From positions 4,296,859-4,360,858 of the forward strand of contig BPJS01000001.1 in NCBI GenBank assembly GCA_026004735.1: a DNA stretch of 64,000 nucleotides. Direction: 5' to 3'. This document shows positions 30,078-39,338 of this stretch, one piece after another. The position numbers and the translations under genes were made by a program. How positions within the stretch are numbered: position 1 is the stretch's first letter; every line of letters starts with the position of its first letter. Source of the stretch: Isosphaeraceae bacterium. Lineage in GTDB: Bacteria; Planctomycetota; Planctomycetia; Isosphaerales; Isosphaeraceae. The notes under the pieces are model-generated. The model ran no database searches. It saw nothing but the letters and a program-made list of their open reading frames with translations, and was not told where the DNA came from.

Positions 30078-32414
30078 ATGACGCAGCGTTTGGGTCGGGT
30101 CGCTAGAACAATCGTGGTGCGGGGCCTGGTTCAAGGAGTCGGGTTCCGGCCGTTTGTGACCCGGCTGGCTCAGCGACTCGAACTGAGTGGCTGGGTCCGC
30201 AACGAGCCTCGGGGTGTCGTCATTCAGGTAGAGGGATCGGAGCAGTCGCTGGATCGGTTCGAGCAAGGTTTGCTCAGCGAGGCACCGCCGGCGGCGCGGA
30301 TCGAGGCGCTCGAGGCCGCGGCCTCCGAACCCACCGGCGCTCATACATTCACCATCGAACTGAGCGAGCCGCCGTCAACACCCGGCGTGCGAGTGCCGCG
30401 GGATCTGGCGACTTGCCGGCATTGTGTGGCCGAGGTGTTGGATCCCAAGAATCGCCGTTCCGGATATCCGTTCACCAACTGCACGGACTGCGGCCCCCGA
30501 TTCACGATCCTCGACGCGTTGCCCTACGATCGGCCCCGGACGACCATGGACCGATTCCCGCTCTGTCCGGATTGCGCGAAGGAGTATTCCGATCCGGCCA
30601 ACCGCCGCTATCACGCGGAACCGATCGCCTGCTCTGCTTGCGGGCCTCAACTTGAACTCTGGGATCGGACCGGTGCGGCATGCGACCGGGGTAGGGCAGC
30701 GCTCGAGGGTGCGCTGGCCGCGCTCGACCGGGGCGAGATCGTCGCCATTAAAGGCCTCGGTGGATATCAGTTGCTGGTTCGAGCCGATGATGAGCACGCG
30801 GTCGGCAGGCTGCGACGGGCCAAGCGGCGGCCCACCAAGCCGCTAGCCGTCATGGTGGCCGAGCTCGGCGACGTCGACCGGCTGGCCCGATGCTCCGAGG
30901 ACGAGCGTCGGGAGCTCAGCTCCGCCGACAATCCCATCGTCCTGGTCCGCAAGCGGGAGGATGCTCGGTGGCCGTTGGCTGACGCGGTCGCTCCTCGCCT
31001 CAGGACAGTCGGCCTGTTTTTGCCCACCACCCCCCTGCATCACCTGATCCTCAGACGCCAGCGGTCGCCACTCGTCGCCACCAGCGGAAACCGGGGCGAC
31101 GAACCCATCGTGACCGACGAGTCCTGCCTCTTGAGCAGGCTGGAAGGCATTGCCGACTGGTATCTGGTCCACGACCGGCCGATCGCTCGCCGCGCGGACG
31201 ATTCGGTCGTGCAGGTCGTCGGCCACAGTCGGCAGGTGCTCCGACTGGCGCGGGGCTTGGCACCGTGGCCCCTCGAACATCTGGAACGGTGGATTGCGCG
31301 GCGGGGGGGGGCCGATCCAACTCTGGCCGCAGGCGGCCAGCAGAAGGTGGCGCTCGCCCTCTGGAGCGGCGAGCAAGCGATCCTGGCACCCCATCTGGGA
31401 GACCTCGATACCTGGGAGGCACGAGTCGATCTCGAGCTTCAGTCGCAGCGTCTCACGAGCTTGTACCGTTTTGTGCCGAAGCGGCTGGCGTGTGACATGC
31501 ACCCGGATTACGTGACGACCCGCTGGGCCGAGTCGCAAGCCCTGCCGACGATCGCCGTCCAGCATCATCACGCGCACGCCGTCGCGGCGATGGTCGAGCA
31601 CAATCTCATCGAGCGATCAGTCTTCGCGCTGACCTGGGATGGGACCGGCTTCGGTACTGATGGAACGGTCTGGGGTGCCGAACTGCTGCGCGCCCGAGTC
31701 GATCATTTCCAACGGCTGGCCTCCCTGTGGCCGATCCCGCTGCTGGGCGGCGAGCGGGCCATCCGAGAGCCGTGGCGTCAGGCGGTCGGCGTCATCACAC
31801 TGGCCCTAGGCCCGGATTCAGCCCATGACCCTTGGCTGGCAAGCCGGCTGGGTGTCCCGGTGACTCACCTCAAACGCCTCAGCGGACTGCTCGAGCGGTC
31901 GGGCCACTGGCACACCTGGTCGTCGGCGATGGGCCGACTGTTCGACGCGGTTGCCGCGTTGGCCCTCGGCATCGTCGAGGTCTCCCACGAGGGGGAAGCC
32001 GCAGCCTGGCTCGAAGCCGTGGCCGATCCGGAGACCGACACTTCGTATCCTCTCCCCATCGTGGAAGAAGAACCTCCGGCCGGTGAACGTCTGCCCCGGG
32101 GCGATTGGCGTCCGATGATCCGAGCGATCGTCGCGGATCTCAAAGCGGAACGATCGCCTACGGTGGTCGCAGCGCGATTTCACAACGCGCTGGCGCAATG
32201 GGCCGTCAACCTGGTCGAACGCAACCAAGGAGCGCCAGTCGTCCTAGGAGGTGGATGCTGGGTCAACCGGCGGCTAGCCGAGTCGGTCGTCAAGGCGCTT
32301 GCGGAACGGGGCCATTCGGTTCATCTGGCGTCGGCCATCCCACCGAACGACGGTGGACTGGCCGTCGGGCAGTTGGCTGTGTCGCTAGCGATGCAACGGC
32401 GTGGGCCGGCATAA
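30078..32414 (+). CDS. hypF: Carbamoyltransferase HypF
   Basis: 778-residue HypF, which converts carbamoyl phosphate into the thiocarboxamide on HypE that becomes the CN ligands of the NiFe site. Domains: N-terminal acylphosphatase ([19 protein letters not shown]), two zinc-finger-like segments (CRHCVAEV...CTDCGP and CPDCAKEY...CSACGP), a YrdC-like domain ([28 protein letters not shown]) and a C-terminal Kae1-like domain with metal-binding [11 protein letters not shown] run of nine G residues occurs inside the frame near 31307-31315, but the frame continues normally. Starts 4 bp after hoxW. Confidence 0.95.
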   Translation: MTQRLGRVARTIVVRGLVQGVGFRPFVTRLAQRLELSGWVRNEPRGVVIQVEGSEQSLDRFEQGLLSEAPPAARIEALEAAASEPTGAHTFTIELSEPPSTPGVRVPRDLATCRHCVAEVLDPKNRRSGYPFTNCTDCGPRFTILDALPYDRPRTTMDRFPLCPDCAKEYSDPANRRYHAEPIACSACGPQLELWDRTGAACDRGRAALEGALAALDRGEIVAIKGLGGYQLLVRADDEHAVGRLRRAKRRPTKPLAVMVAELGDVDRLARCSEDERRELSSADNPIVLVRKREDARWPLADAVAPRLRTVGLFLPTTPLHHLILRRQRSPLVATSGNRGDEPIVTDESCLLSRLEGIADWYLVHDRPIARRADDSVVQVVGHSRQVLRLARGLAPWPLEHLERWIARRGGADPTLAAGGQQKVALALWSGEQAILAPHLGDLDTWEARVDLELQSQRLTSLYRFVPKRLACDMHPDYVTTRWAESQALPTIAVQHHHAHAVAAMVEHNLIERSVFALTWDGTGFGTDGTVWGAELLRARVDHFQRLASLWPIPLLGGERAIREPWRQAVGVITLALGPDSAHDPWLASRLGVPVTHLKRLSGLLERSGHWHTWSSAMGRLFDAVAALALGIVEVSHEGEAAAWLEAVADPETDTSYPLPIVEEEPPAGERLPRGDWRPMIRAIVADLKAERSPTVVAARFHNALAQWAVNLVERNQGAPVVLGGGCWVNRRLAESVVKALAERGHSVHLASAIPPNDGGLAVGQLAVSLAMQRRGPA

Positions 32415-32461
32415 TAAATGGGTGGTAGTCTCGTCAGGTAACGCGACCAAGGCGCTGCGCC

Positions 32462-32743
32462 ATGTGTCTAGGAGTACCGGGGCTAATTGTGGAGCGGGAA
32501 CCGGCAGACCTGCCGATGCCGTCGGCGGTGGTCGAGTTCGCCGGAGTGAGGCGGACGGTCTGCGTGGCGTGCGTGCCGGAAGCATCGGTAGGAGACTATG
32601 TGATCGTCCACGCGGGCCTCGCCATCAGCCGGCTCGACACCGAGGAAGCCGAACGCCTGCTCGAATGCCTCCGATCCTTGGGCGAAGACGAGGGCTGGCA
32701 GAGCGCGCCGACACCGCCGGCCGAAAGGGACCCCTCGCCATGA
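32462..32743 (+). CDS. hypC: Hydrogenase maturation chaperone HypC
   Basis: 93-residue HypC/HupF chaperone that holds the Fe(CN)2CO unit with HypD and delivers it to the large subunit. The invariant N-terminal MCLGVPG with Cys2 is present, and [13 protein letters not shown] closes the OB-fold. The stop overlaps the HypD start in ATGA. The gap from hypF is 47 bp. Length is typical, with a slightly longer Pro-rich tail. Confidence 0.93.
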   Translation: MCLGVPGLIVEREPADLPMPSAVVEFAGVRRTVCVACVPEASVGDYVIVHAGLAISRLDTEEAERLLECLRSLGEDEGWQSAPTPPAERDPSP

Positions 32744-33858
32744 AGTTCGTGGACGAATATCGCGATCCGGAGCTAGCCCACAGATTGCTCGGAGAATTGG
32801 CGCGCGTCGCGACCCGTCCGTGGTCGATCATGGAAGTCTGCGGTGGCCAGACGCACACGTTGCTCCGTCACGGAATCGACCAACTGGTCAAACCACTTGT
32901 GAAGCTCGTCCACGGACCGGGCTGCCCGGTTTGCGTCACGCCGCTGGAATTGATCGACAAAGCCCTGGCAATCGCCCAACGTCCTGAAGTGATCTTTACG
33001 TCGTTTGGCGACATGCTCCGCGTGCCTGGATCGGGCGATGATCTGCTGCGGGTCCGAGCCCGAGGGGGGGACGTCCGTATCGTCTATTCGCCTCTCGACG
33101 CCGTGACGATCGCGGCGGAGAACCCGGCTCGCCAAGTGGTTTTCTTTGCCGTTGGCTTTGAAACGACCGCGCCGGCAACGGCCCTCGCGGTCGCCGAGGC
33201 GGCACGCCGCCGGTTGACGAACTTCTCGATGCTTGTTTCACACGTGCTGGTCCCGCCCGCGATCGAAGCGATTCTTGCTTCACCGACGAACCGGATTCAG
33301 GGTTTTCTGGCGGCTGGCCATGTCTGCACGGTGGTCGGTTTTGAGGATTACTTCCGTCTGGCTGAGCGTTACCGGGTGCCGATCGTGGTGACCGGATTCG
33401 AGCCGGTTGATCTGCTCGAGGGCATCCTGATGGTCGTTCGCCAGTTGGAGACTGGCCGTTGTGACGTCGAGAACCAGTATGCGCGCTCGGTCAAACGCGA
33501 GGGGAATACTCGCGCGCAGGCCATCGTCCACGAGGTCTACGAGGTCTGCGACCGCCCGTGGCGGGGGATCGGCATTCTGCCGCGAAGCGGACTGCGGCTA
33601 CGGTCAGCGTATCACGCTTACGACGCCGAGCGGCGCTTTGCCGTGGAATCGATCCGCCCAATCGAACCCGCGGAGTGCCGTAGTGGTGAGGTGCTGCAAG
33701 GGCTGATCGCGCCGGATGAATGTCCGGAGTTCGGCCGGCGGTGCACGCCGGATCGGCCATTGGGTGCCCCGATGGTTTCGAGCGAAGGGGCGTGTGCCGC
33801 CTACTATCGCTATGGGCGAGCGCAGGCGGCGAAGCCCGTGGGGCTGGTGCCGACATGA
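32740..33858 (+). CDS. hypD: Hydrogenase maturation protein HypD
   Basis: 372-residue Fe-S scaffold protein on which the Fe(CN)2CO moiety is assembled with HypC and HypE. Motifs visible: [42 protein letters not shown] and GHVCTVVG, plus the Cys-rich C-terminal [4Fe-4S] region ([19 protein letters not shown]). Start ATG 32740 gives ATGA overlap with hypC and the family-typical MKFVDEYRD. The stop overlaps hypE by ATGA. Confidence 0.95.
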   Translation: MKFVDEYRDPELAHRLLGELARVATRPWSIMEVCGGQTHTLLRHGIDQLVKPLVKLVHGPGCPVCVTPLELIDKALAIAQRPEVIFTSFGDMLRVPGSGDDLLRVRARGGDVRIVYSPLDAVTIAAENPARQVVFFAVGFETTAPATALAVAEAARRRLTNFSMLVSHVLVPPAIEAILASPTNRIQGFLAAGHVCTVVGFEDYFRLAERYRVPIVVTGFEPVDLLEGILMVVRQLETGRCDVENQYARSVKREGNTRAQAIVHEVYEVCDRPWRGIGILPRSGLRLRSAYHAYDAERRFAVESIRPIEPAECRSGEVLQGLIAPDECPEFGRRCTPDRPLGAPMVSSEGACAAYYRYGRAQAAKPVGLVPT

Positions 33859-34910
33859 ACAGCCAGGGGGATTGGAACACCTGCCCGCTTCCTCTCGGGA
33901 TCAATGGTGAGACGCTGTTGCTCGCTCACGGCGAGGGCGCTCGGGCAACCCGGCGATTGATCCGGGAACTGTTGGTTCAGCCGCTGAGCAACGAGTTCCT
34001 TGCGCCACTCGACGACGCCGCGGTCCTGCCCGATCCAGGTCGACCGATAGTCCTATCAACTGATTCTTATGTCGTCAGTCCTCTCTTTTTCCCGGGCGGT
34101 GATATCGGCAGACTGGCGGTGCACGGAACCATCAATGATCTGGCGGTCTGTGGCGCGGAGCCGCTCTACTTATCGATGGCGATCATTGCCGAGGAAGGCC
34201 TGGCGATCGATACGCTGCGGCGGGTGGTCGAGAGCGTCCGCGACGCCGCGCGCGATTGTGGGGTCTGGATCGTCACCGGGGATACCAAGGTTGTGCCCCG
34301 TGGGGCGGCCGACGGCGTGTTCCTGAACACGACGGGGCTGGGACGCCTGCGACCTGGTGTCCGACTCGGGGCCGAACGCGTTCAGCCTGGCGACCGGATC
34401 CTCGTCAGCGGGACCATCGGCGATCATGGGCTGGCGATCCTGGCAGCCCGGGAACGATTCGATCTGGGCGAGGCGCTCGTCTCAGACACAGCGCCGTTGC
34501 ATCGCCTGGTCGCACGGCTGTTGGATTCGGGTGCAGACGTCAAGTTTCTCCGCGATCCGACCCGAGGTGGCGTATCGGCCGCCTGCCATGAGCTGTCCGA
34601 GGCCACCGGCCACGCAATCCGTCTCGACGAGTCATCTACGCCCGTCAGCGAGGCCGTGCGGGGTGCCTGCGAGTTGCTCGGCCTCGACCCATTCTATGTG
34701 GCCAACGAGGGGAAGCTGTTGGCCGTGGTCGCTGAGCCGGATGTGGATCGGGCTTTAGAGGCCCTCCGTAGCGAGGCGATCGGCCGGAACGCGGCCGCGA
34801 TCGGGCAGGTGATTGCTGACCCCGGCCCCCTTGTCTTGGTCCGCGGGCAGCTCGGATTCGACCGAATCCTTGATGAACCGACCGGCGCACCGTTACCAAG
34901 AATCTGTTGA
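33855..34910 (+). CDS. hypE: Hydrogenase maturation protein HypE
   Basis: 351-residue PurM/ThiL-fold protein that dehydrates the HypF-derived thiocarboxamide to thiocyanate on its C-terminal cysteine. The chain ends in PRIC with Cys351 as last residue, exactly as required. ATP-binding region [10 protein letters not shown] and [21 protein letters not shown] are clear. Start ATG 33855 overlaps the hypD stop (ATGA). It is the last recognised hydrogenase gene of the locus; no hypA or hypB follows. Confidence 0.95.
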   Translation: MNSQGDWNTCPLPLGINGETLLLAHGEGARATRRLIRELLVQPLSNEFLAPLDDAAVLPDPGRPIVLSTDSYVVSPLFFPGGDIGRLAVHGTINDLAVCGAEPLYLSMAIIAEEGLAIDTLRRVVESVRDAARDCGVWIVTGDTKVVPRGAADGVFLNTTGLGRLRPGVRLGAERVQPGDRILVSGTIGDHGLAILAARERFDLGEALVSDTAPLHRLVARLLDSGADVKFLRDPTRGGVSAACHELSEATGHAIRLDESSTPVSEAVRGACELLGLDPFYVANEGKLLAVVAEPDVDRALEALRSEAIGRNAAAIGQVIADPGPLVLVRGQLGFDRILDEPTGAPLPRIC

Positions 34911-34926
34911 TCGAGTCACCACGCTC

Positions 34927-36000
34927 ATGAGTCACGCAATCCTGATCGCAACGCTGGCTCTGACCTGGTTCGCGTCCCACCCCATGGAGCGCGTCGAACG
35001 AAAACCCCAAGGCGGCTTTCGTCTGGCCGTGTCTGGGCGATCCTTCGAGCCTCGCGGATTCAACTACGATCACGACGAACGCGGGCGGTTGATCGAAGAC
35101 TACTGGGAGCAGGAGTGGTCAAAGGTCGAGCAGGATTTCGCCGAGATGCGTGACCTGGGCGCCAACGTGATCCGGGTTCACTTGCAGTTTGGGCGGTTTT
35201 GTCCTCGGCCGGGAGAGGTGAACGCGGTCGCCCTGGAGCGGCTGGGCCGGTTGCTCGCTCTGGCCGAGCGTTTAAATCTCTACCTGGACCTGACCGGACT
35301 GGGCTGCTATCACAAAGCGGATGTGCCCGCCTGGTACGACGCTCTCGACGAGACTAGCCGATGGGACGCTCAGGCCCTGTTCTGGTCGGCGGTAGCCCGA
35401 CAGTGCCGGGAGAGTCCGGCCGTTTTTTGCTACGACCTGATGAACGAGCCGGTGGTACCAGGCAGCACGCGTGAGAAGGGGGACTGGTTGGGACCGGCAT
35501 TTGCCGGCAAGCATTTCGTTCAGCTCATCTCCCTCGATCCCCAGGGGCGGCCCCGGCCTGAGATCGCTCGGACTTGGCTCCGCCGGCTCGTCCGTGCCAT
35601 TCGTGCGGTCGATCCCGATCGCCTAATTACCGTCGGGTTGGTCGACTGGAGCCTCGATCGGCCAGGACTGACTTCGGGGTTCATCCCGTCGATGGTTGCC
35701 GGTGAAGTGGACTTCATCGCGGTGCACCTCTACCCCGAAAGCGGCAAGGTCGATGAGGCGATTGACACCCTGGCCGCGTTCGCAGAAGCCGCCGCGGGCA
35801 AACCCGTGATCATCGAGGAAACCTTTCCGCTCAAGGCTAGTGGCGAGGAGTTTGCCGAGTTTCTTCGGCGCTCACGCCCATATGCCAAGGGCTGGATCGG
35901 GTTCTATTGGGGCGCGACCCCCGAAGAATTGCGCAAGGATCGGTCGATTGGCTCGGCGCTGATGCTCGAGTGGCTGGAACGCTTCCGCATGGGTTGGTAG
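34927..36000 (+). CDS. Glycoside hydrolase family 5-like protein
   Basis: 357-residue TIM-barrel hydrolase of the GH5 / clan A type with a short hydrophobic N-terminus (MSHAILIATLALTWFA) that may be a signal peptide. The acid/base glutamate is in CYDLMNEP and the likely nucleophile is in VIIEETFPL; GFNYDHDERG and NVIRVHLQFGRFCP fit the early barrel strands. It probably hydrolyses a beta-linked polysaccharide or glycoside. Only 16 bp separate it from hypE, so it may be cotranscribed, though a functional link is doubtful. Start ATG 34927 is chosen because it creates the signal-like N-terminus after the hypE stop. Confidence 0.75.
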   Translation: MSHAILIATLALTWFASHPMERVERKPQGGFRLAVSGRSFEPRGFNYDHDERGRLIEDYWEQEWSKVEQDFAEMRDLGANVIRVHLQFGRFCPRPGEVNAVALERLGRLLALAERLNLYLDLTGLGCYHKADVPAWYDALDETSRWDAQALFWSAVARQCRESPAVFCYDLMNEPVVPGSTREKGDWLGPAFAGKHFVQLISLDPQGRPRPEIARTWLRRLVRAIRAVDPDRLITVGLVDWSLDRPGLTSGFIPSMVAGEVDFIAVHLYPESGKVDEAIDTLAAFAEAAAGKPVIIEETFPLKASGEEFAEFLRRSRPYAKGWIGFYWGATPEELRKDRSIGSALMLEWLERFRMGW

Positions 36001-36248
36001 CAACGCAAGGCCGCATCACGACTGACGAGGGAGCCTCCGACCGGTTTGGGCCGTAGCCGAACTAGCGTGCGGCTTGCCTCCCTCCCCGTTTAGGCTCGGC
36101 ATCGCCCAGGCTGCCGTCGATGTTGACGGCTCGAATCAAGGCCGAGCTTCATCAGATCTTCGTTTGCCTGGACGCCTCTCGTTGTGGTCTTTTCTTTCAT
36201 TCATTCTTCCTGCGGCAGGGCCGCGAACGCCGATCGAACGAGGTTGTG

Positions 36249-36815
36249 ATGAGACTGTCCCGCATACATGGAGCCGGGATTGGGTTGTTGGCGGTCTGGT
36301 TGGGGCTGGGGCTGCAACAGCCCACGGATCTGCCCGAGTGGACGTATCCGGATGCCGATCTCTCGAAGCTCGCCGTGGAGTACCGAACCCAGGACTGGAC
36401 CGTCCGCCCGCCGCTGGATTCCGAGTATCGCCGCAAGGAAACGCAGAACGAAATCCAGGTGAGCTGGACGATCAAGCGAGGCAGTGAGGTGGTCGCCGAC
36501 CTCAGCGTGATCACGCTGGCGTTGCGATCGGATCGGAACAAGGCGGAGTCGGTGGTGAACACTCTCTTGAACCGACTGCGCCGTGGAGCGAAGGGAAAGA
36601 CGCTGGAGGCGGAACCTCCCGAACATGGGAAGCTGAACGGCAACCGCTTCGTTCGAGTTCGCTACCGCGTGCGTGACAAAGACGGTGCGGAGTCGGAGGG
36701 ATTTCTGTACGTCACCGACGACACGCTCCACATCACGGCCTTGGGCGGTTTTGCTTCTCCGGAATGGAATCAGGCGATTCAGAGCGCCCTCTTTACGTTT
36801 GACGTCATCGACTGA
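36249..36815 (+). CDS. Secreted protein of unknown function
   Basis: 188-residue protein with an N-terminal signal peptide (MRLSRIHGAGIGLLAVWLGLGLQ cut short here to its first ~20 residues as the hydrophobic part). The mature part has charged, mixed alpha/beta character (ADLSVITLALRSDRNKAESV, HGKLNGNRFVRVRYRV, GFLYVTDDTLHITALGGF). No family was recognised. Start ATG 36249 is preceded by an AGG-type ribosome-binding site. It has no obvious partner. Confidence 0.65.
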   Translation: MRLSRIHGAGIGLLAVWLGLGLQQPTDLPEWTYPDADLSKLAVEYRTQDWTVRPPLDSEYRRKETQNEIQVSWTIKRGSEVVADLSVITLALRSDRNKAESVVNTLLNRLRRGAKGKTLEAEPPEHGKLNGNRFVRVRYRVRDKDGAESEGFLYVTDDTLHITALGGFASPEWNQAIQSALFTFDVID

Positions 36816-37396
36816 CGCGAGGAGCTTCAGCGGCTATCGGCTAGCTTCCGCATCTGAATGGAATCTACTTCCTTCTGCCTTCACCTGCCGAGATCGGTTT
36901 CTCGACTCGCTGGTCTTGCGTGGCGACGGGCGATGCCTCGTCGGATCGGAGGAGGATCTGGACCCGACCATTTGCGCCCTCCGCCTCCTGAAACGGCTCC
37001 ATAGGACAAGCGTCAGGAACAGCGCAGCAACCCAGCGGTACCATCTCATCGCATAGCGGTGCTCGCCTGACTGGACGCGGCTGGCACGGTGGTCAATCGA
37101 TCGGCTCGAGCGATTCGACACACTCCCAAGCGTCCAGGTCCCAGCAGGAAGACAGCGCTGCCGATGAACCCCTGAATTGGGCAGGCGTAGGCAACACACC
37201 CGTCCAGTTCCTTACCTCGACGGTGCGGGCGTGGGCTCGCGGGCTGATCCACGAAATGCCGCCGGGAGCAAAACCCGCACGCTTAAACGGGTTGGCTCAA
37301 GAGGTTCGCTTGGGCGTCTGCCTGGCTCTCTCGATGGGAGCGGGCGAGGAGTCAAGCCCGTCTTCGACTCAGGGAGGAGGCCCGAAGCGGGTCGCT
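36816..37396. other. Intergenic region, no gene recognised
   Basis: 581 bp between two convergent genes. It contains only short arginine-rich open frames without motifs, and no clear hairpin followed by T residues. No RNA gene was recognised. Confidence 0.4.
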
Positions 37397-38998
37397 TCAA
37401 GCCACGTCCTCGATGCTCCGGATGATCTGGTCGATCACGGCATCGTCAGTGCGGGGATTGAAAAAGACGGCCTTCCAGGCTGGCAGGTCGTGGCCTCCCG
37501 GCCGGTAGCCCATCGACGTCGTGAACGAGAGTTTGGCGTCGCGGGCGGGGTCGAGGATTGCCTCCCGTTTTTCGAACAGGCGCTTGACCTCGCCGAAGGT
37601 GCGGTGGGCGAGCTCCTCGTCGAGTGTTCCGGCCTCGAGCGCGGCGAAGATCGCCTTGGCGTCTCGGCCCCGCGGCAAGACCCACCAGCAGACCGACGGT
37701 CCAATCGTTTCCGGATTAAGAACCTTGCAGAATTCGAGTTCTTCGATCCGGCGCTTGAGCTTGGTGGCCAGTTCGATCGCGTTCGCCACCAGCATCTGGT
37801 AGCCGATCAGACCGATTCCATTGAGGCTGGCCATGACCGAATAGGGGCCGATCGCCGGCCGTGAGCATTCGAGCGTGAACAGCGCTGGGTCGCGGCGGTA
37901 ATCGGCCTCGCTGAAGTAGGGCATGTCGCTCGGCTGGCGCGCTAGGAATCGGAGGTCGTCGCGGCGATTGACAATGAACGCGCTCGAGGGGTAATGCCCC
38001 CAACCCAGTTTGTGAAAATCGAGGGTCACCGAATCGGCGAATCGGAACATCTGGCAGGCTCGCTGCGCAGCGGCCACGCACGGGCGCATCTCGTCAGTCA
38101 GCTTGAGCGGGTTTGACTCGAGGTCGTACTCGACGAGAAAACAGAGCGCCCAGCCAACCGCCGCATCGACGTGGAGCTGCGGCGCGGGAACTCCATGGCG
38201 CCGGCTGAAGTCATCGAGCAGGTGGCGGATTCCGGCCAGGTCGTCGATGCCAAATGCATCGGTGGAACCGAATGTCGCAATCACAAAAGCAACCGCACGG
38301 CCGGACGCGTGAAGCTGCTCCAGTCTGGCTTCGAGCAGATCGAGGCGGATGCTGAGATTCCGGTCCGTCGGTATGGCGTGAAGGTGGTCGATACCCAGTC
38401 CAAGCCAGCCGGCCAGGGTCGCATTCGAATAGTGAGCGGCTTCCGAGACGATCCCGGCCAGAGGACGGCCTGCCAGCCCCTGACGCATCGCCCCCGGCGC
38501 GACTTTCTCGATCCCAATCTTGCCGCCGTACAAATTGGAGATCGTTCCGCCCATGGTGAAAACGCCCCATGGGCTTTCAGTGTGATAGAAAATCAGGTTG
38601 GCCAGAGCGGTGATCGCCTTCAGTTCCAGCTCGTTCGAGCGCTGGCTGTACGTGTCGACACACAAATTGGGGTTCTTGAGCAAACAGGCAATCGCCCCAA
38701 TGAGCGACGCATAGTTGGCCGGACCCTTGACGTTCTCCAGATGCAGTTTCGAGGCCCAACCGTCCGTACCCCAGAAGTAAGGAAAAATCGCGTCGCGTGC
38801 GTCCTTGAGATTTCCCGGTAGGGTATGAATCTCGGGATTCTCCTGCGCGGTCTCGTAGTTGCGTGACATCAAGATCCCGGGCGGGAGCGACTGCTCAGCC
38901 TGAAGGCTCGCCAGCAGTTCTCGAATGATCTGCACAATCGGGCGGGGGTCGCACTCGAAGAAGTTGCGGATCACCTGATCCAGTCGATCACGGTCCAT
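37397..38998 (-). CDS. PLP-dependent group II amino-acid decarboxylase-like protein
   Basis: 533-residue fold-type I PLP enzyme of the glutamate/aromatic amino-acid decarboxylase superfamily. The PLP-lysine motif DFHKLGWGHYPSSAF is clear, as are GTISNLYGGKIG and LHVDAAVGWALCFL (cofactor aspartate region). Substrate cannot be told: candidates are glutamate, aspartate, tyrosine or cysteine-sulfinate type decarboxylation. It stands alone on the minus strand. Start ATG 38998 gives the expected N-terminal helices. Confidence 0.85.
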   Translation of the reverse strand: MDRDRLDQVIRNFFECDPRPIVQIIRELLASLQAEQSLPPGILMSRNYETAQENPEIHTLPGNLKDARDAIFPYFWGTDGWASKLHLENVKGPANYASLIGAIACLLKNPNLCVDTYSQRSNELELKAITALANLIFYHTESPWGVFTMGGTISNLYGGKIGIEKVAPGAMRQGLAGRPLAGIVSEAAHYSNATLAGWLGLGIDHLHAIPTDRNLSIRLDLLEARLEQLHASGRAVAFVIATFGSTDAFGIDDLAGIRHLLDDFSRRHGVPAPQLHVDAAVGWALCFLVEYDLESNPLKLTDEMRPCVAAAQRACQMFRFADSVTLDFHKLGWGHYPSSAFIVNRRDDLRFLARQPSDMPYFSEADYRRDPALFTLECSRPAIGPYSVMASLNGIGLIGYQMLVANAIELATKLKRRIEELEFCKVLNPETIGPSVCWWVLPRGRDAKAIFAALEAGTLDEELAHRTFGEVKRLFEKREAILDPARDAKLSFTTSMGYRPGGHDLPAWKAVFFNPRTDDAVIDQIIRSIEDVA

Positions 38999-39338
38999 CA
39001 GCGGTGCGACTCAAGATCTCTAGGCGACTCGTCGACCCGGTGTTCCGCCAGACTAACGCAACGGCCCGATCAAACCGAAAACAAAAGCCCACCCGGAAAT
39101 CTCTCCGCCAGGATGCCACCACGCGACCCGGTCGGAAAAACCGTTTGAAACGACCACGGGTTCGGCTATCCTTCTGTTGTTAAACAAGTGGTGTTCCAGA
39201 GCGGATCACCGCCTTACCCCGCCTCGGCTGCCTCGTCGCGGCCTCCTCCGTCGCGCCAGCTTCAAACCGTTGGGCGACTCCCCCCCGCCTCATCCGCCGA
39301 ATGCCCGCCGGCTTGAGTTTGCCAGGAGCTTGTTCCCG
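38999..39338 (+). promoter_or_regulatory. Intergenic region with candidate promoter for the PSD1 gene
   Basis: 340-bp region between divergent genes. On the plus strand TTGAAA (39145-39150), 16 bp, then TATCCT (39167-39172) form a plausible sigma70-type promoter, implying a leader of about 160 bases before the PSD1 protein start. Other parts show no recognisable structure. Confidence 0.35.
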
